From contig CAYJMG010000020.1 of NCBI GenBank assembly GCA_964371355.1, positions 1-64,000 on the forward strand: DNA of 64,000 nt, given 5' to 3'. This DNA comes from JACRBR01 sp964371355 (GTDB lineage Bacteria > Chloroflexota > Dehalococcoidia > DSTF01 > JACRBR01). The notes under the pieces were generated by a model that searched no databases, was not told the origin of the DNA, and was given only the letters and a program-made list of their open reading frames with translations. This document shows, piece by piece, positions 7,357 to 15,532 of the stretch. The translations under genes were made by a program, and so were the position numbers. Position 1 is the first letter of the stretch; the number at the start of each line of letters is the position of its first letter.

Positions 7357-9321
7357 ATGAGCGCTGTCGATGAGGTCAAGCAGCGTATCGACATCGTCGA
7401 TCTGGTGTCGCAGCACGTCACCTTGAGGCGGGCAGGCCGCAATTTCGTCGCGCTCTGCCCGTTCCATACCGAGAAGACCCCGTCGTTCCACGTCGACCCC
7501 GCCCGCCAGAGCTGGCACTGCTTCGGCGCCTGCTCGACTGGAGGCGACATCTTCGGCTTCATCATGAAGAAGGAAGGCATCGAGTTCCGCGACGCCCTGC
7601 GCCTCCTGGCAACGCAGGCCGGCGTGACGCTGGAGACGCGGCGCGAGTCGCAGGAAGACGCCCGGCGGGCCCGCCTGTTCGAGATAAATGAAGCCGCCGC
7701 CGCATACTTCCACGCGATGCTGGTGGCCGAGGACGGCCCCCACGCCGCGAAGGCGCAGGTGGCCCGCGACTACCTGGCCGAGCGCCGCATGGCCCCCTCC
7801 TCCGTCGAGAAGTTCCACATCGGCTACGCCCCCAACTCCTGGGACGCGCTCACCGCGCACCTGGAGTCCCGCGGCATGACGCCCGCGGAGGCCGTCGCCA
7901 CCGGGCTCGCCATCGAAGGCGACCGCGGGCCGTACGACCGCTTCCGCCATCGCCTGATGTTCCCCATCCGCGACGACCGCGGCCGGGTCGCCGGGTTCGG
8001 CGGGCGCCTGCTGCCCGGCGAAGCGCTCGGGTCCGGCGAGAACCAGCCGAAGTACGTGAATACGTCGCAATCGCAGATCTTCGACAAGGGGGCCATCCTC
8101 TATGCGCTCGACCTGGCGAAGGATGCGATCCGCACCGAGCGCAAGGCCGTGATCGTCGAGGGCTACATGGACGTCATCGCCGCGCACGAGCACGGCTACG
8201 CCAACGTCGTCGCCTCAATGGGTACCGCGCTCACCGAGCGCCAGGTCACCTTGCTGAAGCGCAACGCACCGGCCATCGTGCTGGCCCTCGACGCTGACAA
8301 CGCCGGCAGCGAGGCGACGATCCGCAGTGCGTACGAGATCGTGAACAGCAGCCTGCGGCGCAAGCCCGTGCCCAACGCGCGCGGCATCGTGCGGCAGGTC
8401 GACTCCATCGATATCGACCTCCGCGTGCTATCGCTGCCCGAAGGGCGCGACCCGGACGAGGTCGTACGCTCCCAGCCGGAGCTGTGGCCGCAGCTTGTGG
8501 AGCAGGCGAAGCCCGTGCTCGATCATCTCTTCGACGTCGCCGCAGCGAGCCACGATCTTGCCGACCCGCGGGAGCGCTCCACCGTTGTGGCCGAACTAGC
8601 GCCGTTCATCGCCCTCACGGCCGACCGCGTCCTCCAGTCGCACTATCTCCAGCGTCTGTCGCGGCTTTCAAAGGTCGACGAAGCCACGCTGCGTCTCGAG
8701 CTGCGCGCTCCCGTGCGCGCGCGCCAGAATCCATCGCAGCAGGGCGATGTCGTGCCCGAAGAGCTGCGGGCTGGCGGTCCGCGTCAAGAAGCTGCATCCC
8801 GCGTGCGCGATAACCGTGAAGAGTTTTGTCTGGCCTTGCTTTTCCAGTATCCTGAGCTACGCGCTGAGGCGAGCGGTCTCGACCCCGAACTTTTCAGTCA
8901 CAGCGAGAACCGCGCACTGTTCGAATCCTGGGTCGGTAGGGCGGATGACGGGGAGTCGTTTGGGCGATCGCTCTCGCCGGATCTGCGGCCACAGTACGAG
9001 CGCATTCTCTCCATCGATCTTCCTGCGTACGGTGACGAAACCGTAGTCCGCGCTCTTCGCACGACCGTCTGGGGTATCGAGCAGCATCGCCTTCGCGAGG
9101 CGAAGCGCACGCGCGCCGCTGTTGTCGCCGAGAGCGCGGCGACGGGCGGCGCACAGATCGCTGAGCGCGCGCGTGCGGTGCTGGAGGGACGTATCCCGGA
9201 AGGCGCCGAGCTGGCCGATGATGAGGCCGACCCCGCCGCGGCCGTCGTCGAGGACATGGAAGCAAGGTCGAGGCTGCACGAACACGAACTGCAGCGGCAC
9301 AGGCCCCGTACGGCGAGGTAG
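7357..9321 (+). CDS. dnaG: DNA primase
   Basis: Synthesises RNA primers at the replication fork. The 654-aa protein shows the N-terminal zinc-binding domain (LCPFHTEKTPSF ... WHCFGACSTGGDIF). Its second cysteine pair is spaced C-x3-C rather than the common C-x2-C. The DnaG catalytic core follows (KFHIGYAPNSWDAL, RFRHRLMFPIRD, GFGGRLL). Next is the TOPRIM domain with the EGYMDVIAAHEHG and ALDADNAG acidic motifs around residues 265-320. The C-terminal DnaB-interacting region is helical. It is followed 2 nt later by rpoD, the classic macromolecular-synthesis arrangement without rpsU. Confidence 0.97.
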   Translation: MSAVDEVKQRIDIVDLVSQHVTLRRAGRNFVALCPFHTEKTPSFHVDPARQSWHCFGACSTGGDIFGFIMKKEGIEFRDALRLLATQAGVTLETRRESQEDARRARLFEINEAAAAYFHAMLVAEDGPHAAKAQVARDYLAERRMAPSSVEKFHIGYAPNSWDALTAHLESRGMTPAEAVATGLAIEGDRGPYDRFRHRLMFPIRDDRGRVAGFGGRLLPGEALGSGENQPKYVNTSQSQIFDKGAILYALDLAKDAIRTERKAVIVEGYMDVIAAHEHGYANVVASMGTALTERQVTLLKRNAPAIVLALDADNAGSEATIRSAYEIVNSSLRRKPVPNARGIVRQVDSIDIDLRVLSLPEGRDPDEVVRSQPELWPQLVEQAKPVLDHLFDVAAASHDLADPRERSTVVAELAPFIALTADRVLQSHYLQRLSRLSKVDEATLRLELRAPVRARQNPSQQGDVVPEELRAGGPRQEAASRVRDNREEFCLALLFQYPELRAEASGLDPELFSHSENRALFESWVGRADDGESFGRSLSPDLRPQYERILSIDLPAYGDETVVRALRTTVWGIEQHRLREAKRTRAAVVAESAATGGAQIAERARAVLEGRIPEGAELADDEADPAAAVVEDMEARSRLHEHELQRHRPRTAR

Positions 9322-9323
9322 CC

Positions 9324-10868
9324 ATGAACGACACGCGGCGGGCTCCCACCCCTACTGCCCTCGACGACGAGGCCGCGGAGCCGCGTGACGAGTCGCTTCT
9401 CGAGAGCCCCGGCGATGGGTTCGGTGAGGTATACGCGCGTCTCGCCGATTCCGTGACCGTCGCCGGCGCGAACCCGCCCGGCACCCTCTCGCCCGAACTC
9501 TGGGCCGAGACTCCCGACGACGAGGAGCTGGAGGAGGAGGACCTCGAGAAGGACGCCGCCGCGCTCGAAGTCCAGGAGGGCGTCGACGACCCGGTCCGCA
9601 TGTATCTCCGCGAGATCGGCAAGGTGTACCTCCTCTCAGGCGCCGCCGAGAAGAGCCTGGCGCGCAAGATGGAAGAAGCCAAGCATCTGGACGGGATCGA
9701 GAAGCAATGGACCGAGGAGCACGGCCGCCTGCCGAGCGGCTACGAGATGCTCTTCACGCTCATCCAGCAGTACACCGACGCGCAGAAGTGCGTGCGCTTC
9801 ATCAGCAAAGAGATCGGCATTAAGGCCTCACTCATCTCCGACGTTATCCAGAACGAACAGTGGCGCACGACCGTCGATGCCGAGATGGACTTCGTCCTGG
9901 CCGATCGGCTGGCCCAGCATATGCGCTTCGCCCAGGAGGAAGCGCAGGGCGCCATCGTCCGTCTATCGATCATCACGCACATCCTGCGCGCCGAGCACAT
10001 CCAGGCCGTCGCCAAGGAGCTGGGCGCGAAGAACCTGGTGCCGCCGCCCTGGGAGCGCATCAACGGCCACGGCCCGGACGAGCAGGTACTGTGCGACTAC
10101 TTCGCGCTGCTGAAGCGCGAAGGATTCCAGTCGGAGAAGCAGCTCACGGAGGCTAACCTCCGGCTCGTCGTCAGCGTGGCCAAGAAGTACATCGGGCGCG
10201 GCATGTCCCTCCTCGACCTCATCCAGGAGGGCAACATCGGCCTCATCCGCGCCGTCGAGAAGTTCGACTACCGCAAGGGCTTCAAGTTCAGCACCTACGC
10301 CACGTGGTGGATCCGGCAGGCCATCACCCGGGCCATCGCCGACCAGGCCCGCACGATCCGGATCCCCGTACATATGGTCGAGACCATCAACAAGCTCGTC
10401 CGCACCTCCCGCAGCCTCGTCCAGCAACTCGGCCGCGAACCCACCAGCGAGGAGATTGCCGTCGCGATGACCGATCCCCTCAACGGCCCGCCCATCACCC
10501 CGGAGAAGGTCCGCGAGATCATCAAGGTCTCGCAGGAGCCCGTTTCGCTCGAAATGCCTGTCGGCGAGGAGGAGGACAGCCACCTGGGTGACTTCCTGCC
10601 CGACGAAGGCGCCCTCGCCCCAGCGGATGCCGCCTCGCAGCAGATGCTCAAAGAGCAGGTGATGGATGTGTTGAACAGCCTCACCACCCGCGAGCGCAAG
10701 GTGCTGGAGCTGCGCTTCGGCCTCGAGGACGGCCGCTCGCGCACGCTGGAGGAGGTCGGCCGCGAGTTCCGCGTGACCCGCGAGCGCGTCCGCCAGATCG
10801 AAGCCAAGGCGCTCCGCAAGCTGCGCCACCCCTCCCGCAGCAAGAAGCTGAAGGACTACCTCGACTGA
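9324..10868 (+). CDS. rpoD: Primary RNA polymerase sigma factor (RpoD/SigA)
   Basis: Housekeeping sigma factor, 514 aa. The acidic N-terminal region (about 1-90) is followed by region 1.2 (DDPVRMYLREIGKVYLLSG). A non-conserved insert follows. Region 2 (NLRLVVSVAKKYIGRGM, DLIQEGNIGLIRAVEKFDY, FSTYATWWIRQAITRAIAD) is next, then region 3 (IRIPVHMVETINKLVRTSR). Region 4 ends with LEEVGREFRVTRERVRQIEA, the -35-binding helix-turn-helix. The high conservation predicts TTGACA/TATAAT-type promoters, consistent with the hexamers seen ahead of the tRNA-Val and NuoI-like genes. It starts 2 nt after the dnaG stop, so the two are coupled. Confidence 0.97.
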   Translation: MNDTRRAPTPTALDDEAAEPRDESLLESPGDGFGEVYARLADSVTVAGANPPGTLSPELWAETPDDEELEEEDLEKDAAALEVQEGVDDPVRMYLREIGKVYLLSGAAEKSLARKMEEAKHLDGIEKQWTEEHGRLPSGYEMLFTLIQQYTDAQKCVRFISKEIGIKASLISDVIQNEQWRTTVDAEMDFVLADRLAQHMRFAQEEAQGAIVRLSIITHILRAEHIQAVAKELGAKNLVPPPWERINGHGPDEQVLCDYFALLKREGFQSEKQLTEANLRLVVSVAKKYIGRGMSLLDLIQEGNIGLIRAVEKFDYRKGFKFSTYATWWIRQAITRAIADQARTIRIPVHMVETINKLVRTSRSLVQQLGREPTSEEIAVAMTDPLNGPPITPEKVREIIKVSQEPVSLEMPVGEEEDSHLGDFLPDEGALAPADAASQQMLKEQVMDVLNSLTTRERKVLELRFGLEDGRSRTLEEVGREFRVTRERVRQIEAKALRKLRHPSRSKKLKDYLD

Positions 10869-10921
10869 GGTCGCCCCGTCAGCTTGTCAGCCCGTCAGCA
10901 GGTCAGCGTTGGTGCAGTGCC

Positions 10922-10941
10922 GCCCGCCGTGGGCGGGCTCT
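10922..10941. terminator. Possible bidirectional terminator hairpin
   Basis: A 7-bp GC stem (10922-10928 with 10932-10938, 3-nt loop) lies between the convergent rpoD and histidine kinase genes and is followed on the plus strand by a short TCTT. The T-run is poor, so termination efficiency is uncertain. Just upstream are four GTCAGC-like repeats (10877-10908). Confidence 0.4.
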
Positions 10942-12221
10942 TAGCCAGAGCCCCGAGCCTGAACGGGCAATGCCACTTCGAAGCTCGCACCCTGCCCGCG
11001 CACCGAACGGACGCCCACCGTCCCGCCGTGCAGCTCGACGATCCCCTTCGTGATGGCCAGCCCCAGTCCTACGCCGTCCGCCGTCGTGTCGTTGCGGGTC
11101 CGCGAACGCTCGCCCCGGTAGAACCGCGTCCACACGTGCGGAAGGTCGTCGTGGTCGATGCCATCTCCGGTGTCGGAGACGTCCACTACGACGCGATCGT
11201 CCGCTGGCTTTACAGAGACCGTCACCGAGCCGCCGCGCGGCGTATGCTCTAGCGCGTTGCGCAGCAAGTTAGCGATGGCCCGTTCCAGCCGATCACCGTC
11301 CGCCTCCACCGGCAGCGGCTGCGACTCGACTCGGAACTCTATGGCGATGCCAGCACGCTCGGCGCGTGCCCGCATGGCATCCACTACTTCCGACACAACC
11401 TCATCCACGGAGATCGACTGGCGCCGCAGCACGATCGCACCAGCATCGATCTGGGCCAGCTCGAAAAGATCATCGATCATCCGGTTCAGGCGCTCCACGT
11501 CGCGCCGGATTGTCGCAAAGTAGCGGCGCATCTCAGTCGGCTCGTTCACCACGCCATCTTCAAGGGCGTCCACCATCGCGCGTATGGTCGAAAGCGGTGT
11601 CCGAAGGTCATGCGATATGGCGGACGTCAACTCTCGCCGTTCGGCGTCGAGCTGTGCTCGCTCCGCTTCCGCCTCACCCAGCCGGGCGGCCAGCATGTTC
11701 AGATCTTGCGCCAGGGCGGCAACCTCGTCCGTCCCATCCACAATGGCGACGATGCCGCGGTCGCCGGAGACGAGGGCGCGGATGCCATCGTTGATGCGTG
11801 CGATGCGTGCGGTCGTGGTTGATGCCGCCCAGCCGGCGAACGCGACGGCCACGACCGCCCCGAATGCGGCGGTGGCCAGTACCACCTGCAGGTCGTGATC
11901 CGTTGAGATGAACATGAGCCGGGCAAGCACCAGGATGTTCACGACGAGCACTGCGCAGGTAACCAGCGCGACGGCTACGAAACGGCCGATGAGTGTCAGG
12001 CCAAAGCGCCGATCGAGCAGCGAGATCACGGCCGCGCCGGCGGCCATGCTCGCCGCACCGGAGACGAACAGATAGAGCCCCAGCTCGATGAGATCTCCCC
12101 GGGGCGGGGCCAGCATGGTCTGTGTTATCGCCACCGCGATCGCAGTGGCGATAACGAGCACGCCGAAAGCCACGGCCGTCCACCGGATCATCGGCGTTCT
12201 GGCGGCTGGCTCACGGCTCAA
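10941..12221 (-). CDS. Sensor histidine kinase, four-TM sensor
   Basis: Membrane sensor kinase, 426 aa. Four hydrophobic helices (about 13-35, 45-69, 78-101, 112-134) leave almost no extracytoplasmic domain, suggesting sensing within the membrane. A HAMP-like linker leads to the dimerisation domain with the H-box SAISHDLRTPLSTIRAM (His204). The ATPase domain follows, with N-box NLLRNALEHTPRG, G1 DTGDGIDHDDLPHVW and G2 GVGLGLAITKGIVELHGG. The gene overlaps the upstream response-regulator gene by 11 nt. The system is divergent from the radical SAM cluster, and the operator between them suggests it controls that cluster. Confidence 0.94.
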   Translation of the reverse strand: MSREPAARTPMIRWTAVAFGVLVIATAIAVAITQTMLAPPRGDLIELGLYLFVSGAASMAAGAAVISLLDRRFGLTLIGRFVAVALVTCAVLVVNILVLARLMFISTDHDLQVVLATAAFGAVVAVAFAGWAASTTTARIARINDGIRALVSGDRGIVAIVDGTDEVAALAQDLNMLAARLGEAEAERAQLDAERRELTSAISHDLRTPLSTIRAMVDALEDGVVNEPTEMRRYFATIRRDVERLNRMIDDLFELAQIDAGAIVLRRQSISVDEVVSEVVDAMRARAERAGIAIEFRVESQPLPVEADGDRLERAIANLLRNALEHTPRGGSVTVSVKPADDRVVVDVSDTGDGIDHDDLPHVWTRFYRGERSRTRNDTTADGVGLGLAITKGIVELHGGTVGVRSVRGQGASFEVALPVQARGSG

Positions 12222-12885
12222 AACGATACCCCGCTCCCCACACCGTGCGTACGTACCGTGGCCGCGACGGGTCGGCCTCGATTTTCTCGCGCAGGCGCCG
12301 GATATGCACCGTCACGGTGCTCGCATCACCGTCGAAGCCGTCGGACCAGATTGCCGCCAGTAGCTGCTCGCGCGCGAACACCTGTGCCGGATGCAGCGCG
12401 AGGTGGTACAGCAGGTCGAACTCCCGCGTGGTCAGCGCGACCGGCTTACCGTCCAGCTCGACGGCCCGGCGCGAACCATCGATCACCATTCCTTCGAACT
12501 CCAGACGGCGCGTCGGCGCAATTCGGCCGGACCGGCGCAGCACCGCCCGGACACGCGCGGCTAGCTCTCGCGGGCTGAATGGCTTGCTCACGTAGTCGTC
12601 GGCGCCGATGTTCAGGCCGTGGAGCCGATCGCGCTCGTCGCCGCGCGCCGTGAGCATGATGATGGGGACGTCACTTGTCGCGCGGATGCGCTGGCACACC
12701 GTCGCGCCGTCCAGACGAGGAAGCATCAGGTCCAGGACGACGAGATCCGCGGGGCTGGAGCGGAACTCCTGGAGGGCCGCCTCCCCGTCGAACGCCAGCC
12801 GCACGTCGTGGCCGTCGCGCCGTAGGTAGCGTTCGACCACCTCGGCGACCATCGGCTCATCCTCAACGACGAGAATGTTGCTCAT
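12211..12885 (-). CDS. OmpR/PhoB-family response regulator
   Basis: 224-aa transcription factor. The receiver domain has acidic Glu8/Asp9, phospho-acceptor Asp52 (VVLDLMLPRLDG), a conserved Thr in IIMLTARG and Lys in YVSKPFSPREL. The C-terminal winged-helix DNA-binding domain (about 130-222) ends in VTVHIRRLREKIEADPSRPR ... VWGAGYRFEP. Members bind direct repeats with 11-bp period; exactly such repeats lie 27 nt upstream of its own start. It forms a two-gene operon with the kinase. Autoregulation is likely (inference). Confidence 0.95.
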   Translation of the reverse strand: MSNILVVEDEPMVAEVVERYLRRDGHDVRLAFDGEAALQEFRSSPADLVVLDLMLPRLDGATVCQRIRATSDVPIIMLTARGDERDRLHGLNIGADDYVSKPFSPRELAARVRAVLRRSGRIAPTRRLEFEGMVIDGSRRAVELDGKPVALTTREFDLLYHLALHPAQVFAREQLLAAIWSDGFDGDASTVTVHIRRLREKIEADPSRPRYVRTVWGAGYRFEP

Positions 12886-12895
12886 CAGTCCTCGA

Positions 12896-12990
12896 ATCGT
12901 ATCCCTCAGTTCTTACGTAAGGCTTACGGACGCGGATGTTTCGGCAGTGCTCGCGGCCGTAAGGATTTCGTAAGCACTCCATTCTATGCT
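12896..12990. promoter_or_regulatory. Symmetric divergent operator/promoter (11-bp direct repeats)
   Basis: Two CTTACG hexamers 11 bp apart (12912-12917, 12923-12928) face two CGTAAG hexamers 11 bp apart (12958-12963, 12969-12974). The four form a large dyad. Ten nucleotides outside the left pair is a minus-strand TACGAT (12901-12896). Ten nucleotides outside the right pair is a plus-strand TATGCT (12985-12990). Each repeat pair therefore covers the -35 position of one promoter, as in PhoB/OmpR class II activation. Predicted transcript starts leave almost no leader before the ATG at 12885 and the ATG at 12998. Confidence 0.75.
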
Positions 12991-12997
12991 GCGCTCC

Positions 12998-13813
12998 ATG
13001 AATGCCAGCCAGTCCCTGCGGGAGACCCAAACCGTCGCCAACCCGGTGGCCTCGCGCCTCTGGATATACACGAACTTCGACTGCAACCTCGCCTGCACGT
13101 ACTGCCTCACGTCCTCGTCGCCCCGGGCCGTGCGGAGGGCGCTCCCAATCGAGGCCTTCCGCCGTCTCATCGATGAGGCGGTCGCCGAAGGCGTCGGTGA
13201 GGTGTTCTTGACGGGCGGCGAGCCCTTCCTGCTCCCCGACATCTTCGAGAGGATCGCCTACGCGGCCGAACGGCGGCCGCTCACCATCCTCACGAACGGC
13301 ATGCTCTTGCGCGGCCGTCGCTTCGAGCAGTTGCTCGAGCTGCGCCGCCTCGCGATCACATTGCAGGTCAGCCTCGACGGTCACGTCGCCGGCATCCACG
13401 ACAGCTATCGCGGGGCGGGGTCGTGGTCCGCGACCGTCGATGCTGTCCGCAGGCTGCTCGATGCGCAGTTACGGGTCACCATCGGGGCCACGGAGACGCC
13501 GGCGAACGCGGCACACATCGACGCGCTCCGAGACTTCGTGCGCGCGCTGGGGATTGATGAGCGCGACTTCTTCTTGCGGCCGCTCACGAAGCGGGGATTC
13601 AGCCAGGAGGGCATCGACCTGCTGCCCGCCGAACTCGCGCCCGAGCTGACGGTGACGGCGGAAGGCGTGTTCTGGCATCCGCAGTCCGCGGGCGAGGCGA
13701 TGCTGCTGTCTCGGCAGATCTTTCCGCTGAGCGAGGCGATCGAACTCATGCAGACGAATCTGGACGTCATGCGCGCCGGTGGCGCCGTAGTGCGTTCGTA
13801 TCGGTGCGCCTGA
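12998..13813 (+). CDS. Radical SAM protein, function unknown
   Basis: 271-aa radical SAM enzyme. The [4Fe-4S] motif CxxxCxxC is at Cys29, Cys33 and Cys36 (DCNLACTYC). The GGE motif (VFLTGGEPFLLPD) and the later SAM-fold strands (TILTNGMLL, ITLQVSLDGHVAGIHD) are present. A distinct C-terminal part (residues 190-271) lacks a Cys-rich SPASM domain. The ATG at 12998 is preferred over 12986, because the inferred -10 places the transcript start at about 12997, giving a leaderless message. It is the first gene of a cluster whose members lie 0-20 nt apart. The substrate is unknown. Confidence 0.85.
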   Translation: MNASQSLRETQTVANPVASRLWIYTNFDCNLACTYCLTSSSPRAVRRALPIEAFRRLIDEAVAEGVGEVFLTGGEPFLLPDIFERIAYAAERRPLTILTNGMLLRGRRFEQLLELRRLAITLQVSLDGHVAGIHDSYRGAGSWSATVDAVRRLLDAQLRVTIGATETPANAAHIDALRDFVRALGIDERDFFLRPLTKRGFSQEGIDLLPAELAPELTVTAEGVFWHPQSAGEAMLLSRQIFPLSEAIELMQTNLDVMRAGGAVVRSYRCA

Positions 13814-13825
13814 AGGGAGTTTGGG

Positions 13826-14368
13826 ATGGCGACGGTTTCCGGTCTGTCAGACGTTGCGCCGTGGCGTGCGAACATCGCGTCATACGGCATCGCGTTCCTG
13901 CGAGTAGGCCTCGGCCTCGTGTTTCTCACGAACGGGTTCGCGAAGGCGACCGGTTGGGACGGCATTCACCCATTTCCCGGCTTCCTCATCGACTACGACG
14001 GCGCCCGGAACATCCTCTCGTCCGACACGCAGACTCATCCTGTCGGCATCTACAAGGACTTCATCGACAACGTTGTGCTCGACAACTACACCTTCTTCGG
14101 CGTCATGCTCACGCTCACCGAGATCAGCATCGGCATCATGCTCGTCACGGGCGCGTTCGCGAACGTCGGCGCCATCATCGGGGCGATGTTCGCGCTGCAC
14201 CTGAACTTCGCGAACTGGGATCGAGATATCTGGGCCTGGGAGTACGCGGTGGAGTGGATGCCGCTCCTGGCCCTCGTCCTCATCGGATCAGGCCGCCACT
14301 TCGGGCTCGACGAAGCATCAGCGAAGCTCGTGCCATCGCCCTTGCGGCGCTGGCCGATCACCGGATAG
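13826..14368 (+). CDS. DoxX-family membrane protein
   Basis: 180-aa integral membrane protein with about four helices. The first contains FLRVGLGLVFLTNGFAKATG, typical of DoxX/DoxD-like proteins. The others lie around 90-110, 112-130 and 135-155. A loop between helices 1 and 2 (about residues 45-80) is predicted to be exposed. DoxX-like proteins are associated with quinone- or thiol-linked redox steps (family knowledge). Here it sits between a radical SAM enzyme and an acyl-CoA-dehydrogenase-like flavoprotein, so a redox or membrane-anchoring role in the same pathway is plausible but unproven. Confidence 0.75.
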   Translation: MATVSGLSDVAPWRANIASYGIAFLRVGLGLVFLTNGFAKATGWDGIHPFPGFLIDYDGARNILSSDTQTHPVGIYKDFIDNVVLDNYTFFGVMLTLTEISIGIMLVTGAFANVGAIIGAMFALHLNFANWDRDIWAWEYAVEWMPLLALVLIGSGRHFGLDEASAKLVPSPLRRWPITG

Positions 14369-14387
14369 CAGCGAGGAGAACACGCGA

Positions 14388-15521
14388 ATGACCACGGAAA
14401 CCAGGGTCGAATACCAGACGGCGCTGCGAAGGGTAATCGAGGACGTCGTCGCGCCGAAGGCGATAGAGATTGATCGTGACGCCTCATTCCCCCGCGACGC
14501 CCTCAACGGGCTCGCCCGGGAGGGCGTCCTCGGCCTGATCAGCTCGCCCGACGTAGGCGGACTCGGTCTTGGGCTGGGCGCCGCGGCCGATGTCGTCGAG
14601 CAGCTCGCCCGCGAATGCGCTTCGACGGCGATGGTCGTGTGCATGCACTATGCGGCAACCGCCGTCATCGAAGCGCACGGATCGAGGGAAGCGCGCGAGG
14701 CAGCGGCGTCCGGCCGCGCCATAGCGACGCTCGCCTTCTCCGAGGCAGGATCGCGGAGCCACTTCTGGGCGCCTGTCAGCACCGCGACGCGTGATGGTGA
14801 AAGCGTGCGGCTCGATGGGCAGAAGAGCTGGGTGACCTCCGCCGGCGAGGCCGACCTCTACGTGTGGTCGAGCCGGCCCCTGCAGGTGGACGGCGCCAGC
14901 TCCATCTGGCTCGTCCCGGCCAACACGCCGGGCCTCCAGGTGCCGGTCGCGTTCGACGGCCTCGGCCTGCGCGGCAACTGCTCGAGCCCCATCATCGCCG
15001 AAGGCGCCGTCGTCCCGCAGTCCGCGATGCTCGGCCCCGATGGCGGGGGCTTCGACGTGATGATGGGCGTCGTGCTGCCCTACTTCCAGCTCATGAACGC
15101 CGGCTTCTCCGTCGGGACGATGGAGGCCGCCACCACGAAGGCGGCCGCGCACGTCGGTGGTGTGCGGTTCCAGCATCTCGACCAGACCCTCGCGGATCTG
15201 CCGACCATCCGTGCCTACGTCGCCCGTATGCGCACGAAGACGGACATGGCACGCGCCCTCCTGCTCGACGCGGTGAACGCCGCCGAGACGGGGCGCGACG
15301 ACGCCATGCTCCGGATCCTCGAATCGAAGGCCGCCGCTGGCGAGACGTCGACCGAAGTCACCGACTTGGCGATGCGCGTCTGCGGCGGAGCGGCGTTCCG
15401 GAAGGAGGTCGGGGTCGAGCGGCACTTCCGCGACGCGCGCGCTGCGACGGTCATGGCGCCCACAACCGACGTGCTCTACGACTTCATCGGCCGCGCCACC
15501 TGCGGGCTGCCGCTGTTCTAG
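14388..15521 (+). CDS. Acyl-CoA dehydrogenase-like flavoprotein
   Basis: 377-aa protein with the acyl-CoA dehydrogenase fold: helical N-terminus to about 110, middle beta domain (IATLAFSEAGSRSHF, VRLDGQKSWVTSAGEADLY), and C-terminal helices (CGGAAFRKEVGVERHFRDAR). FAD binding is expected. In classical enzymes of this fold a glutamate in a YEGT-type motif near the C-terminus is the catalytic base. Here the corresponding stretch reads VMAPTTDVLYDFIGRA, with no glutamate. It may therefore act as an oxidase, monooxygenase or non-CoA dehydrogenase. The RBS AGGAG-like GAGGAG lies before the ATG. It is part of the radical SAM cluster. Confidence 0.85.
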   Translation: MTTETRVEYQTALRRVIEDVVAPKAIEIDRDASFPRDALNGLAREGVLGLISSPDVGGLGLGLGAAADVVEQLARECASTAMVVCMHYAATAVIEAHGSREAREAAASGRAIATLAFSEAGSRSHFWAPVSTATRDGESVRLDGQKSWVTSAGEADLYVWSSRPLQVDGASSIWLVPANTPGLQVPVAFDGLGLRGNCSSPIIAEGAVVPQSAMLGPDGGGFDVMMGVVLPYFQLMNAGFSVGTMEAATTKAAAHVGGVRFQHLDQTLADLPTIRAYVARMRTKTDMARALLLDAVNAAETGRDDAMLRILESKAAAGETSTEVTDLAMRVCGGAAFRKEVGVERHFRDARAATVMAPTTDVLYDFIGRATCGLPLF

Positions 15522-15532
15522 GAGGACCAATC

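Noticed and set aside
14864..15532. N-terminal extension of the PhnD-like protein
   Set aside because: It is the flavoprotein gene read in another frame, and an AGGAGG sits just before the ATG at 15533.
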